From Cyclina sinensis (lineage: Eukaryota; Mollusca; Bivalvia; Venerida; Veneridae): a stretch of DNA of 64,000 bases. A program made the translations under genes and the position numbers. Numbering within the stretch: the first letter of the stretch is position 1; each line of letters begins with the position of its first letter. Shown here piece by piece: positions 25,357 through 37,990 of the stretch. The notes beneath the pieces are model-generated. The model was not told the DNA's origin. It was given only the letters and a program-made list of their open reading frames with translations, and did no database searches. Where the stretch lies: NCBI GenBank assembly GCA_012932295.1, contig JAAONU010000006.1, positions 32,886,882 through 32,950,881 of the forward strand, given 5' to 3'.

Positions 25357-27871
25357 CTAAATCATACAAAATAATATATTATATTCATATCTATATAAAA
25401 AGGTATAGCTTCTCTTAGCTGCAAAGGTAAGGCACAGCGGTAGAGAGTTTTTGTCTCGAGAATAGGGCGAGTGCCAGATGGGGACAAATTAGCTTATTCC
25501 TTGTAAATGAATAAAAAAAAGGGAAAAACTAGCAGACTATCTGCAGATAACTTGATTTGGGCACTTTGAATATAAGGACAAAGACTGGAAGCATTTTTTG
25601 GTAGCTAAATCAATGTATATGCCTATGCATTTTGCATTTTTGCCAGTTGTATACAAAGGTTGGAAAAATAAATGATCAGATCAAGTAAGTTGTGTGAAAT
25701 GACTGTTCCAAAATGCTTGACTGTGCAATCTAAACCAGTTGAAACAAGCACCAAAATGATACAGATCAGACTGTGTTAAAAACATGGCACATTATCATAA
25801 ACTGAATGCTTTTAGAACTTTTTACCAGCAGTGTGCAGGAACTTTCAGTTAAGATTTACAAATAATACACACTTTTTAGCAAAAAGAGTGGGGCAACATT
25901 TTTACACTGCAGTGTAATAGAATTTGATCTTTACTCTTATTTATTTTTGCTACTACATGTATAAAAATGTTTGCATTTGAGAACAATCACCTGAATCTCA
26001 AGTCAAGTTGTTTATTTTATATTCAGAATTCAATCAGATTAAAGACGCATACCTTAAAATGTAGATCATTCCTTTTTTTTTTCAAAATCAATTAAAGCCC
26101 AATGATTCTGGTTGATGAAGACCCGATGTCAAGGAGTCAGTCAAAACTTTAATATACAGCTTGTAAACTGAATGCGTATGTTCTCTGGGGTTTCATTAAG
26201 TTTTTGAGTTGGAGGGAGTACATGTAAAGTAGGCGGGTGATTTGCTGCCAGTTTGTTATAAATTAAGCCTGATTTTAAGAAAAGATCTGAAAATAGCAGG
26301 GGAAAATACCCGCTTTCCACGCCCAGGTTCTAGTTTTTTTACAGAGAGTTGTACTATTTTGGGGTGGACATTTTTTATATATGAACACTTTCTTAGTATC
26401 TATGTGGACTAAGAAAACATTATTTAACATATCAATTATTTTTCATTTCAAAGGGAATGAGCCAACAATAATCATGGGTTACTTTCAGGGTATGTTTCTT
26501 CAACATAGGGTTAATTATCATATACCTATTCTCAATATTGCAACTTCAGGTAGGATGACTGCTTTCTGAAGGCAGATACTGAACATTGGAAAATTAGCAC
26601 CATATTCCACTTTTTGAATATAATTATTTGGATTAGACCTACCATATACTGATGCTCATTCAACGCTTACTTGCTTAAATGGATTTACATTATTTCATAA
26701 CTGATTGGTGCAAAGAATAAAACTTATTAATGGCCAACTTATCCATTTAGAAAAACAGTACAGAAATAACAGAAATTTTGAGTGTTGCTGTCAAATAAGT
26801 TCAGAGTTTTAGTAGCCACTGACTATTATGGCTACAGGTGATGCTAACATACGTATACTTATCCATAGGTACTGATATATTAAATACTGTAGTGGACATC
26901 GGTATATATTAGGCACTTCCAACAGCCTCACTGTTGGGTAGTCTCAATATTTCAACTGCAAGACCGAGTGATTTACAATCTGATATTACATAGATGTCGG
27001 CCTTTACGTCTCAACCAGTTAGATTCAAAACTGTGTCGGAAATCGAGGTTTAAAAATATAACCAATCGATAAACTGCTGTCAGTTAGAGTTTTAATGCAT
27101 AAAAACATAAAATTTTCTTATCCATTTTCTCTTAAATTGATTCAGTTTGGAATAAGCTTTACATGTATGTATTTTTTTTTCAAGAAATATTGAGTGTAAA
27201 TATATATTTGAAGCCGTCAAAGTTAGCGACAAGATTCTGGTCGCTGGCATATACACATAGAAGAAATCTTTACGCATTGTTTTGAATCATAAGTGGGTTG
27301 TGCGTGAAGGGCAACCATCATCTATATGATAAAAAGCCCTGGCGCAGAATTTGTTGGGCTACACTGTTGGGCTAGCTGGCTCTTTAGCCACTTGGTTGGA
27401 GTGTCTGAGAAAGTTACCAAGTTAAGCAACATTATCCATGGTTAGTACTTTGATGGGTGTCCCAAATTGAGCTCATAGGCCAGGTTACTACATTACGTTA
27501 ATCAACTTCACCTTCTACTTATTATCATACTTAGTATACTGCCTAAAGTCAATAGGCCCACTGACTATACTACTACTAGGCAACGCCTATCCGAACAGTT
27601 CATATTAAAAAAAATAGCATATGTTTGCCGGCTACATATATACCCATATAAGATATACATTATATTATTAGTTTCAGCCAGATGAACATAGCATTACTTC
27701 TTCATTTCTCCAATTTTGTCCCTCAAGACTTCTTAAAGTGTCGATGTGATTATCTTCTCACGCTGTTTCCTGTTTACACGGTGTCTATGTACATATACCT
27801 GGAGAGAAAAGTCCCGTAACAGATACAAAATTGCGCAAAAGAGAATGAATGAAAAATAAAAATAAAAAAAA
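25357..27871. other. no gene recognised
   Basis: This should include intron sequence and possibly the first exon of ZNHIT6, but I could not find a supported start exon. There is no clear repeat, RNA gene or conserved ORF. Confidence 0.45.
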
Positions 27872-28008
27872 CAAAGTACCAGCCCTTGTTTCAGGAGGAG
27901 GTTTGGATCATTTTGGCGATTAAAAATCCTCGTATTTTCAGGTTCAACTTATTTATTACCGCCGACAGCCAGTAGATCTATACTACGGCGGCACAGAGGT
28001 GACATGCA

Positions 28009-28455
28009 CGAATGTCAGACATTTAGACCCCTTTAAATTTTAAATTGAAGGTGACACTTAGACCCCTTGAAGACACTTAGACCCCTATTTTTTGAGACAC
28101 TTAGACCCCTTATTTTGGATTTTGACAATTTAAAGTATGTTTGATATTTTTTTTCCTCAAAATTTGTTTGAAATAAACTTTTTGTTAGGGAATGTATAAT
28201 TTTATCAGTTTGATGACTGAAGCAATAAAAATATACAATGTTTACTTATGAAATTGTATAAAGTAATCCAAAATATCAATTAAAGTAATCCAAAAATTCA
28301 ATTTTACAGTACCAAATATTTCTAGCATAGAGAAAAGGAATGGATGAAAAAAATAATGCATGTATTTTATAATAAACATGAGTTGCCATATTTTAATGCA
28401 AGACCATTCAAAAGTCATTGCAACTGAGTTCTTAAATGAGATCCTATCTTTCACC
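28009..28455. repeat. fragment of foldback element A
   Basis: It repeats the left end of the element at 1760 (TTAGACCCCTTTAAAT, GGTGACACTTAGACCCC, GAAGACACTTAGACCCC) and then about 300 bp of its interior up to CTTAAATGAGAT. It stops abruptly at a CACCACCACC tract and lacks the right end. Confidence 0.8.
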
Positions 28456-28696
28456 ACCACCACCAACAACAACAACTTTTATTAGCAAATATCGACAATA
28501 GCTTGCCTTTGGCTAATGAACAGAAAAAATACTTCAAATATTGATCATATATACAAACATATCAATCAATTTTACACGAGTTGGTAAGTCGTTTCCTCGA
28601 CATAGCTAACATGCACTGTTCTTTTTTTATAACAAGATTCTTTTTTTTATTGCACCTTTATCGTTTTTTTTTTCAAATGCAAAACTTTTATTAGAT

Positions 28697-28820
28697 TTGC
28701 ACTTCTCTTTTTTTATCTTGTTCCCACAACTTAGTTACTCATGGAAACGAGATACTAAGCTTAAGTCGTTCCCTCGAGTTAGTATCTCGTGGGAACCAGA
28801 TAAAGAAAAGAGAAGTGCAA
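28697..28820. repeat. nested palindromes inside element B
   Basis: The outer arms begin TTGCACTTCTCTTTTT and end AAAGAGAAGTGCAA, about 30 bp each with a few mismatches. The inner arms CGAGATACTAA (28748-28758) and TTAGTATCTCG (28779-28789) are perfect. Confidence 0.8.
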
Positions 28821-29130
28821 TTAAAAAAAAAGTTGTGCATGTCACCTCTGTGCCACCGTAGTATACTGACTGTCGGCAGTAATAAGTAAGTTGAACCTGA
28901 AAATACGAAGATTTTTAATCGCCAAATGATCCAAACCTCCTCCTGAAACAAGGGCTGGTACTTTGTTTTTTTATTTGTTTTTTTTTTCCCATTTATTCGG
29001 GCATTTTTCAAACATTTCATCAAATGAAAACTGGGGCGAACATATTAGATTATAGTCCAGATGCAAAAGAAGAAAAAAATAATGTGTTTTTACGGCGGAC
29101 TGGTCTCAAACACACGAAAAACAGTGAGAA

Positions 29131-29166
29131 CAGGGTCTTTTAAAATAATCCTATTTGAAAGACCCT
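29131..29166. repeat. short hairpin
   Basis: CAGGGTCTTT and AAAGACCCTG are separated by 16 bases. I see no associated gene. Confidence 0.6.
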
Positions 29167-29805
29167 GGTGAGAACAAGCTTTATCACAAGGCATTGTGTC
29201 AGTTATGAGAAAAATAATAAATTAGATAGGGCCTAACCAAAGTGCTGAAAGTCCTAAGTAGTATTTGGAGTAAATAAGATGTTATCGCTGACCTGTCCTT
29301 TTAACATGCTTAAAAGAATGACTATCACATATAGGCTTATTCTTTTAACTTGACTTTCTTTTTACAAATACATCAAGTTCTGGAACTAGCGAAAATGTCC
29401 CCATCTTTATTACTTCATTCAAAAACAAGTCACTCCTGCAGCGGAGACAGTTTCCGTTATTTCCTGCATTAAACAATTTAGTTATTTGATTTGCAGTTTT
29501 GTGTGTGCGTGTGTGTGTGTGTGGGTGTGTTTTCATCTTTTACTCTGGAGTTATTGTGGCCTTCAAATATAATCTCAAACTCAGAAAGCCACAGTTATCT
29601 CAAGTATGCGCCATTTTCCACCTCGCTATAAATTAGGCCTACAATAACTTGAAATATGTATGCGACAACGCTAAGCGGTAACATACGTGTACACTCTAAA
29701 TTGAAAAGAGTTATTTGCAGTTCAGGGGCTAAATATGTTATCTAATATCCCATTGAAACTGTTTTGTATTTTTTTCTTCCTGTTTTGAGAATTAAATCAC
29801 ACTTA

Positions 29806-30205
29806 AAGCGACTGACTCACAGAATTTAACCGATTTTTTTCTTTAAAATTTAAGAGAGGTTAATATACTATAGAAAAAAAAACCATAGTATTATGCTTCT
29901 ATACACCATGAAAACTGAAAAAAGGTTTTGACTTAAGCAGGATTCGAACCCATGACCTTTCGGTCGGTAAAAATATATAGCAGCAATTTACACCACTGAG
30001 CCACAGAGTCTAGTTATCCAATTTCGTCAAAATTAATGTTATAAATAAAGTATCTACGGGGTATATTTTACTTAATATTTTGATGTTTTACTGTAACAAA
30101 AATGGGTCAGTAACTTAGTTAAGATATCGTCTTCACAATTACAGCAAGACTTTCAAAAAAGACTTTTTCTTTTTTTTCATCGTCTGCCCATGTGTGAGTC
30201 AGTAC
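29806..30205 (-). mobile_element. repeat element with tRNA-like promoter and inverted ends
   Basis: Ends carry CTGACTCACAG (left) and TGTGTGAGTCAG (right), inverted relative to each other. Inside, on the minus strand, GTGGCTCAGTGG (A-box-like, about 30000) precedes GGGTTCGAATCC (B box, about 29945) by the spacing expected in a tRNA gene with a long variable region. No clean cloverleaf is visible, so this is more likely a tRNA-derived repeat than a tRNA gene. Confidence 0.5.
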
Positions 30206-31591
30206 CAGCTTATGTCAGTTTGTTAATTCGTGTAATACTTCTAGCAGGAACAGTAGCAGAAATATGCAAAGAAGCAGCACATTATCATAGCTTTAATCTT
30301 GCTGTTTACGCAATTCAAGTGTGTTGCATTATGTCTTAATTAGTCTGCTGTATTAGAAAAAAGAAAGAAAAAAAAAAACAATTGTGTTGAGAAATAGCTT
30401 TCCAAAATGTAGATAAAAAAAGAAAAAAGTCACCACTGAATATGATCTATGTCTCCTGAATTTCTGCATAGTCTGCTGTTAGGCCACTTATGGGCAGTAA
30501 TTACAAAAGATATATGGAGACGAAATATAGGGCAGTCAAATAATTACAATGTGACCATGTACAACTTGTTGTCTAATTTTCAGGAAATGTTCTATTCTAC
30601 TGAAATCACTGACTATGACTGAGAAATATTGTTAATGAAACCAGAACAGACGGACGGACTTCATATTGTATCGGTACATTTAATTTTTTTTGTTCACGTG
30701 GACTGTTACATGTAACAATATGGTATCCAGACCAGACACAAATGATTGCTACATATCGACAGTCGACTTGTTTGCTTTAGCCGTCTTTTTGAAATGTGTT
30801 TTAATCTTTGGGTTTATGGTCTACGAATCAATAAACATAAATCAACATGCAGTTCTGTCAACTTCCGTGACAGGAAGGGTTAGAAAATTTTAGCTCGAAA
30901 GATCGTGGAAAGCTTGCTCACAGTTAAAATGATTTCTTCTTTATTGTGGTTTTTTTACCCTTCAAATTATGCAGACATATATTTACGGAAGCAGAGTCGC
31001 TAGTAGTTAAGACACTTCCGATAGCTTCATTCTTTATTGGATGGTCAGTGAAAATGACCACAATAGATAACCTTTGTTCCAAAACTAAGTATCGGATATA
31101 AATGACCCTCCGGAAGCGCCTTTTGTAAAAACAAAAACAAAACATAATACAAGCATTTTTTTCTGAAATAACAGAGATTGTTTACCGGCCCCTGCGAGCT
31201 TTTCACTGGTCAAGACATAATGATAAGAAATGTTGCCAACACGACATCGCCCGGCAACAGTCTGCAAACAAAATTAAACACATTTACCTCTAAAAGCATA
31301 AATGTTGCAATTGCCATGATTCAGTATAAAGGTATTTTTAAATGAAAAGTACAGACATATATCGAAGTTAGTTATCAAAACATACCCCCCATTTACATAT
31401 AGATTAAGGCAAGAATATTTGCACAGAGAAATGCAAAGAGGCGAAATGTCCTATAAATCTTCTTGTTTGTTATTTTCTACTCTGTTTGTTATCGTAGTTT
31501 GCTGTCATCTTAAGTACGTATATATGTATAGTTACTGTTTAAAGTCTGCGTGTTATTTTATTATTTCTTTTTGTATTTTATTTGTCTTTTT
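30206..31591. other. no gene recognised
   Basis: AT-rich DNA with poly-A runs near 30355-30425. The ORFs present (for example 30690-30893 and 31085-31267) have no recognisable domain and no flanking splice pattern that I trust. Confidence 0.45.
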
Positions 31592-32420
31592 TATGCCCCC
31601 AAATGAAGGCATATAGTTTTCGACAGGTCTGTCTGTCAGTCCATCATTTCGTCAGTCCGTTATTCCATCCAAAAACTTTAACATTGCCCATAAATATATT
31701 TGTAAATGGATTAACTTCATATTTGAACACAACACCCATTTGGACAATACCTTCCCACTGACATGTATTTGTTTAGCCTTGGCCTCTGAATGACATTGAC
31801 CTCAAAGGCCCAGCTGTCAAAAACTTTAATATTGCCCACAACTTCCTTAATAGTGAATGGATTTCCTTTATACTTGAACACAACACCCATTGGATTACAT
31901 ATATTTGTATGACCTTGGATCCTGAATGACCTTGAACTCAAATGTCCAATTGTAAGAAAACTTAAATATTGCCCATAATCTAATTAATACTTGAACACAA
32001 CACCCCTTTGGATAAGACCTTCCCACTGACTTATATTTAAAGACATTGATTTCGAAGGTCCAGTTGTCAACATTCCTCAATATTGACCATAACTCCCTTA
32101 ATACTAAACACATTTAATTCATGTTTGCACATGTTTGGGAGAATTCTTCCAAATGCATAATTTTTGTTTACCTCGACCCTCACTTGACCTTGACATTGAC
32201 GTTAGATAAAAAACACTTCTTCTTTTGAAGAATCTACAATTAATCTTTATCTGGTCACATATGTCTTTTTTACCTTGCCCACTAAACGACCTTCACCTTG
32301 AGGTCAAAGTGTCAAAAGTGTCCTTTTGAAGGAATAACAATTCATATTCATCAGCTCAAAAGACCAATCACCACTTCGCTGACATTGTCATTTTTCAGTG
32401 ACACTTCTTGTTTTAATAAC
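31592..32420. repeat. GGCATATAG-type interspersed repeat, long copy
   Basis: It opens with ATGCCCCCAAATGAAGGCAT, then GTCTGTCTGTCAGTCCATC, then three to four degenerate units of about 110-160 bp containing TTGAACACAACACCC, CTTCCCACTGAC and TGACCTTGA, and ends CAGTGACACTTCTTGTTT. It is the same family as 7281-7545. Confidence 0.8.
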
Positions 32421-32516
32421 GGGATTGTTATCAAATGATTAAAGTTAACAAATATATCCAGTATTAGCTAGCTAATTGTCCTGATAATATAATCTACATA
32501 TCATTATTTCAAAGTG

Positions 32517-35500
32517 TTTCACTTAGATTCAGTTATTTTCCTTTTAACCTGTCTTTCATATCTTGTTGCGTATAGCTCTGGTGTGGCTTTTCGAGGCAAT
32601 TGTGGTGATAAAAAATGTTTGGGTGTAACAAGTGTACAGTTTGAATCCAATTGTTCAGAATCTGGTACTGACTATGTGCCCACATTGGTTTTAAGCAAAT
32701 GGCTTCTATTTATCCTGTGTGTGTCATTTGCCATTTGTACTATGAACGATCTATCCTTGGACTTCTTTTTCTCAACTCCAGGATAACTCCACAAGTCAAA
32801 ATAGTGCGAGAGAGGGTATTTCTGTTTTCCCATGAAAACAGATCTGTAGTTACATTTTGCCAAGCATTCTATAGGATTTCATGAGATATGAATAGTTCTG
32901 TGGGATTTGATGACCTGTGCTTGAGGCATATTTGACAGGTTAAAACAAACTGCGTAATATCTTCAGAAAATCTAGGTCAAAACATGAGATCTCTTGCACG
33001 TCTAACGCATTTGTCAACATCCATGTTGCCAGAGTATAGGACTTTTAGCATTTAATGACGCATAACCTCAGGTATGATTGTCTTGTGACCTTTCAAAATA
33101 ATATTGTCTGGAACTATCATTTCATCACGGTAGTTCCAGTGGTCAATAGTTTCCATAGGACACTCTTGCTTAGTGTAAGTTAACAATGAAAATAATTTAT
33201 TTCAGTACACGCAGCTGACTGTCAAGATCTGATTTCTAGCTATTTTGGTCAATCTAGCATCATTAATTGGTAGATTGTACATGAGCATGTGTACATGTAT
33301 GTCAGATAGACCTGATAGATTTGCAACTTTATCTGGGATTGGCTTTCTGGATGACGTATAAGGGATTAGTATATCATTATGCTGTATTTGCAAGAACATT
33401 CGGTTTGACTTAGCAGGGGAACAATGCAGAGGTTTGCAGAAGATAGGAATGAGACTTTTGTGATCTGTTTTAACTACTACCTTGTGCCCATAAAGCAAGA
33501 AGTGACACCTTTTCAGACCAAATAAAACTCTCGTATATTCCAATTCAATGATTGCAAAGATTTTTGGTTACGTGTGAGACTTTTAGATTGCTGCTACCCC
33601 AAGTCTGCTACTATCAGTTTGCAGTACTAAATCTTTGTGAATTGTACTAGTAGTATGCAAGACCAATATTTGGATCAGTCAACAAATGCCTAACTTGATC
33701 AAATGCATCTTATTGTCTTTTTTCCAGATAAACTCTGCATTCTTTGCAAGTAGCTCTCTATGGGGACTAGTGATTTCACCGAGTCTATTTATGAATTTAG
33801 ACATGTTATTGCCCAAGGCCATAAAGGTCATTAACTCAGCTTTGTTTCTGGAGGTGCCATGTCACGAACAGCTTAAACATTTGAGGGACTAGGTTTCAAG
33901 TCCAAAGAGGTTAGTAAGTGGACATAATGCACTTCGGTGACCCCCAACTTCCAGTTGATCATCATTTAACACTATGCCTTTCTCAAGGGCACGCGGCAAT
34001 ACCGCCTAAAGCTTTTGGTCATGCACTTGCCCTATACGTCTGTGTACAAGCAAGTCATCGACCCTAAGTGACACATGATCCGACAGACCTTCAAAACATT
34101 CACCAATACGTCGTAAATACCCGTCACACTTAATGTTCAGTCCAAAAGGTAAACATTGAAACCTGTATCCTCCTTGAAACGCATAAACGTGGTCTAGAAA
34201 TAGAAAATTTACAGAACAGTTAGCAGGTATCACATTTTGTAAAGTACTAGTACTTGGATTCTGAGAGTTGTGGAAGTACTTGACCAAAGTACGGAGGGGG
34301 CGTAGGGCTCTGTATACGCTTGTTTAGGTCAAAAGGGTCCACAGAGTTAACCAATTCAGTAGGTTCTGTCACTTCGGTGATAACCTCAAGTCGTTATGTA
34401 ATTGATTTAAATCGAATAATCGTTGGCAGCCCATGTTATATGTCGGCAACGATCGATTTTCATTTCCAAGAAGCGATGTTCACTGGTGGCAACGAAGCAA
34501 CTCTTTGTGGGAATTTGTTTTAACAGATCTGTACATTTGGCATTATAAATACATTAAAAAAGCTAGACCAATAAATGATTTAGTACTATTTAATTTGTTT
34601 TATCATGCATCCAAATAGTATTTGTTGAGGTAATACTGTCCCATTAGGATCTAAGTGTATAACACTTCTGAACGTGTTTCCAGACTTTTCTTTGTGTTTA
34701 TAACATTTTGATCATTTTTCCGATAGTAAATTGAAATGCATTTTTCGATTATATTTGATAATCGATTTTCATTTCAGTCCGATTTTACAACACGATCACC
34801 AAGTATCTCCATGCGTCTTAACTCATCCTTACATTTATTACTCAGGGCAACTGGGATTGTCCTAGGATGAACTACAATAGGAACACCGTTGGGCTTTGGG
34901 CGTATAATACATTCACCTGACGAGGTTGCAAAGCTGAGTTTTAGATTAAAATCTACACATGATCTGAGGCCAAACAGAGATAGTGATTTAGTTTATTACT
35001 ACATGTAATTCTACATCAGTAGCATGTTCAGTTCCTTTATGGCAACAATGCAACTGAGTTGTGCCAAAGCATTCTTAATGACTCCCATCGTAGGCATATA
35101 ACTTAAAGTTTGATGTTTTGAGTGCACTTCTCACACCAAGAGACTTAAATATTGAATAAGGTAAAATGTTTACCTTTGTGTCCACTTTAAATTTCAATGC
35201 CTGTATGTCTGGTCCCATCGCAATGCCTTCACCCACTTTGATATAAACACTATCTACAAAATAATTCTCATCAGAAAAAAAGTACTTTGTTCCACTAAAT
35301 GCACATTTAGTTTTGACCTACACACGTTAGCGAAATGGTTTCATTTTTTACTTTGTTTCCCTGATGCTGGGCATTCTCCTTCAGGATGACAATTTCCACA
35401 ACAGCTACAAGATCTTCCACTTGATTATGTCCTTGTTTCCTTGTGTTTGAGCGGCTATTAAAGATTGCTCATTTCTTTCAGGTTTGGCGGCTGACGTTGA

Positions 35501-36170
35501 CGTCTTTAATTTATGGATTGCATTTGTTTTGACCTTCGTTGAAATATCTGAAACATTTTGTGGCGTTTGTGTGTCCATTTTTTTGAGATGTTTCTGGACG
35601 TACTCATACGTTTGACAGACTTGAACAGCTTTAGTTAATGTTAATTAAGCGACCTCTAAGATCAGCTTTTCTCGAACTTTGGGTGATCTTAAACCAAAGA
35701 CAACACTGTTCCTTAAAAGGTCATCCTTGTGTTCCTCACATTCGTTTACCAAAATCTCCAGTTTAGTGAAAAACTATTGGAATGAATGAGTAGGCATATA
35801 TCCATTGTTGAATTTATATTTGCAAACTACTGGGTTGGATTTTGGTTGCAAGTGCTTGTGCAAGTCTGCAAATAGTACTTCTGGTCTTTTTTTTATCATT
35901 TTCAGACATGCCTAATGTATTTAATGTTTCCTAGCCTTTCCCCGCCTCCCCCACATCCACAACGGACACATTGTCACGTTCATCTCATCAGTTTTGTCCT
36001 TTATATATAAGTTCACATGGCTGTCGAAACTTTTGAAAGTTTCCAACAGATTTGGACTCTCCCAGTACAATTTCAGGATGTGTAGACCAGTTAAATCCAT
36101 TCTGTTAATACAGTTCTACCATGAGTTAACTATTCCAATTAATCCAACCACAATTCTATGAACATATCAT
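32517..36170 (-). pseudogene. decayed Ty3-type retrotransposon, gag-pol relic
   Basis: Minus-strand remains in normal gag-pol order. A gag tail with a zinc knuckle (C-G-x2-CH..GEC pattern, about 35353-35410) and upstream gag extends to about 36150. A protease remnant with VDT and NILP lies near 35100-35200. An RT remnant with LPFGL and DDLLV is at 34006-34330. RNase H with FGLKRCHFLLYG and KTDHKSL is at 33202-33543. The integrase zinc-binding part (MDVDKCVRRARDL, CQIC) is near 32880-33050. A pol C-terminus with RSFIVQM and RSHLLKT is near 32672-32790. The integrase core is deleted between the last two parts. Frames shift repeatedly and no LTR was recognised. Its gag part was copied by the segmental duplication. 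Confidence 0.75.
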
Positions 36171-36414
36171 TTCAGACAGCATGCTTTGTATACATCTTAG
36201 AAGAACGACTTTTAATGTTCTTACAGTTAATTATATAAAATATGAAATGTGTGTTAATTGTATGACAAAAGTATGGAGTCTGCCTGTCATCAGAGAGGGA
36301 AATACCTATATGAGCTTTATATATATATAGTAAATGAGTAATTCTATATTTAGAGCAAAGGTTATTTATTCATCCTATAATATTGTCTTTGTACCGGCTT
36401 GTATTTGTCAGTTT

Positions 36415-36950
36415 TTATGCTTCCAGAAGTGAGAGCATATAGTCGGCGACTTTTCCGTCTGTCCGTCCGTCTGCCTGTCCGGTTTTGTACATAGTATAAC
36501 TGAAACACCAATGAAGGGATTTACCTATAACTTCATCAAATGATAGAGGACATTGAGAGTATGTGCAGTGCGCAAGAACCATAACTCACCATTATCTAGT
36601 TTTCTCATTACCTCTCATTAGTACATTTTGCTCGTCCGGAGGAAACAATGAAAGGCATTTAGTTGATATTTGGCACATTGATAGAGGGGAGTAGCAGAAA
36701 GGGCAGTGTCCAAGAACCATAACTCTAGCTGCCCCATTTTTTAATAATTTCCCTTTATAAGTTTTATTATTATGTTATAATGCTTGTCCAGAGTATAACT
36801 CTAAAATTATTAATGGGATTTAGTTGATATTTAAGATATTGATAAAAAGTCTATACATGATAAGAAAGGACTTTCAGAGTAATTGCAGTGCACAAGAACC
36901 ATAACTTGTCTTGACTTTACCTAAGCAAAAAGTGCTCAAAAGTGAGTTAT
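36415..36950. repeat. interspersed repeat with GTCCGTCCGTCTG start
   Basis: It begins TTATGCTTCCAGAAGTGAGAGCATATAGTCGGCGAC and carries several blocks of CAAGAACCATAACT and TTTAGTTGATATTT. The duplicate is at 43905-44580. It is non-coding. Confidence 0.7.
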
Positions 36951-37149
36951 TGGGATCACTGATTGTCCGCGTCCGTCGGCGTGCGTCGTGCCTCAGTGCG
37001 TCGTCAACAATTTCACTTGAATGACTTCTCCTCCTAAACCGCTAAGCCAAAATTGACGAAACATGCCTGGGATGTTCCTTGTATGAAACTCTACCAAAAT
37101 TGTTCATAGAATTGAATTCCATCAAGAACTCTAGTTGCTATGTCAACTG

Positions 37150-37990
37150 ATTGGAAAAACTTTGAAAATCTTCTTGTCTGAAACCACAAGGCCCGGAGCC
37201 TTAAGATTGGTATGTAGAATTGTCTTGTGGACTTCTATCAAGTTTGTTCAAATTATGCACCTGGAGTCAAATTTGACCCCATCCCTAAGGGTCATTGGTT
37301 TTACAAAGGCTTATATAGGAAAAACTTTGAAAATCCTCTTGTCTGAAACCACAAGGCCCTGAGCCTTAAGTTGTTGTATGTAGCAGTGTCTAGTGGACCT
37401 CTACAAAGTTTGTTCAAATTATATCCCTGGGGTCAAGCTTGGCCCCACCCGGGGTCATTTGTTTTACATAGGCTTATTTAGGGGAAATTTGAAAATCCTC
37501 TTGTCTGAAACCACAAGGCTCTGAGCCCTAAGATTTGGTATGTAGCATTGTCTAGTGGACTACTACCAAGTTTGTTCAAATTATACCCCTGGGATTAAAT
37601 TTGGTCTTCTCGCCGCGGTCAATTGATTTTACATAAGCTTATATAGGGAAAACTTTGAAAATCCTCTTGTCCTTAACCTTAAGGCTCTGAGCATTGTCTA
37701 GTTGACCTCTGCCAAAATGATTCAAATTATGCCCCTTGAGTGAAATTTGGCGCTGCCCCTGGGGTCAATTGATTAAATACATAGGCTTATATAAGGAAAT
37801 CTTTGAAAAACGTCTTGAAACCACAAAGCCTAGAACTTAGATATTTTTAATGGAGCATCATTTAGAGGTCATCTACCAAGTTTGTTCAAATTATGCTCCT
37901 TGCGTGAAAATTGGCTCTGCCCTGGGGGTCACTTGAATTCATATAGATTTGTATAGGGAGATTCTTAAAAAAGCTTCTGATGTTAGTCAA
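37150..37990. repeat. about 160-bp tandem array, five units (duplication copy 1)
   Basis: Each unit contains CTTGTCTGAAACCACAAGGC, TGAGCCTTAAGATT, CTAGTGGAC, AAGTTTGTTCAAATTAT and TTACATAGGCTTAT. The unit starts fall near 37170, 37335, 37497, 37665 and 37812. The last units are the most diverged. Confidence 0.85.

Larger units (their letters stand above)
27872..28965. mobile_element. foldback element B with about 135-bp inverted ends
   Basis: The left arm (27872-28010) and right arm (28836-28965) are reverse complements with few mismatches. They share AGTACCAGCCCTTGTTTCAG, GAGGAGGTTTGGATCA, GCGATTAAAAATC and GAGGTGACATGCA. The interior holds a fragment of element A (28009-28455) and a nested palindrome (28697-28820). 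There is no transposase ORF. The A/T-rich flanks also pair, so the arms may extend slightly further. Confidence 0.85.

Noticed and set aside
29345..29536. Minus-strand ORF considered as a first exon of ZNHIT6
   Set aside because: It starts in a GT microsatellite and gives no sequence or splice phase that joins the HIT exon at 25356.
29940..30012. tRNA gene
   Set aside because: A and B box words are present, but I could not fold an acceptor stem or anticodon arm; treated as a tRNA-derived repeat.
31717..32113. Overlapping minus-strand ORFs of 72-74 codons with similar sequences
   Set aside because: They are translations of successive units of the GGCATATAG-family repeat.
32514..32884. Plus-strand ORFs with hydrophobic starts, looking like small secreted proteins
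   Set aside because: The opposite strand encodes the C-terminal remains of a Ty3 pol, which explains the region better.
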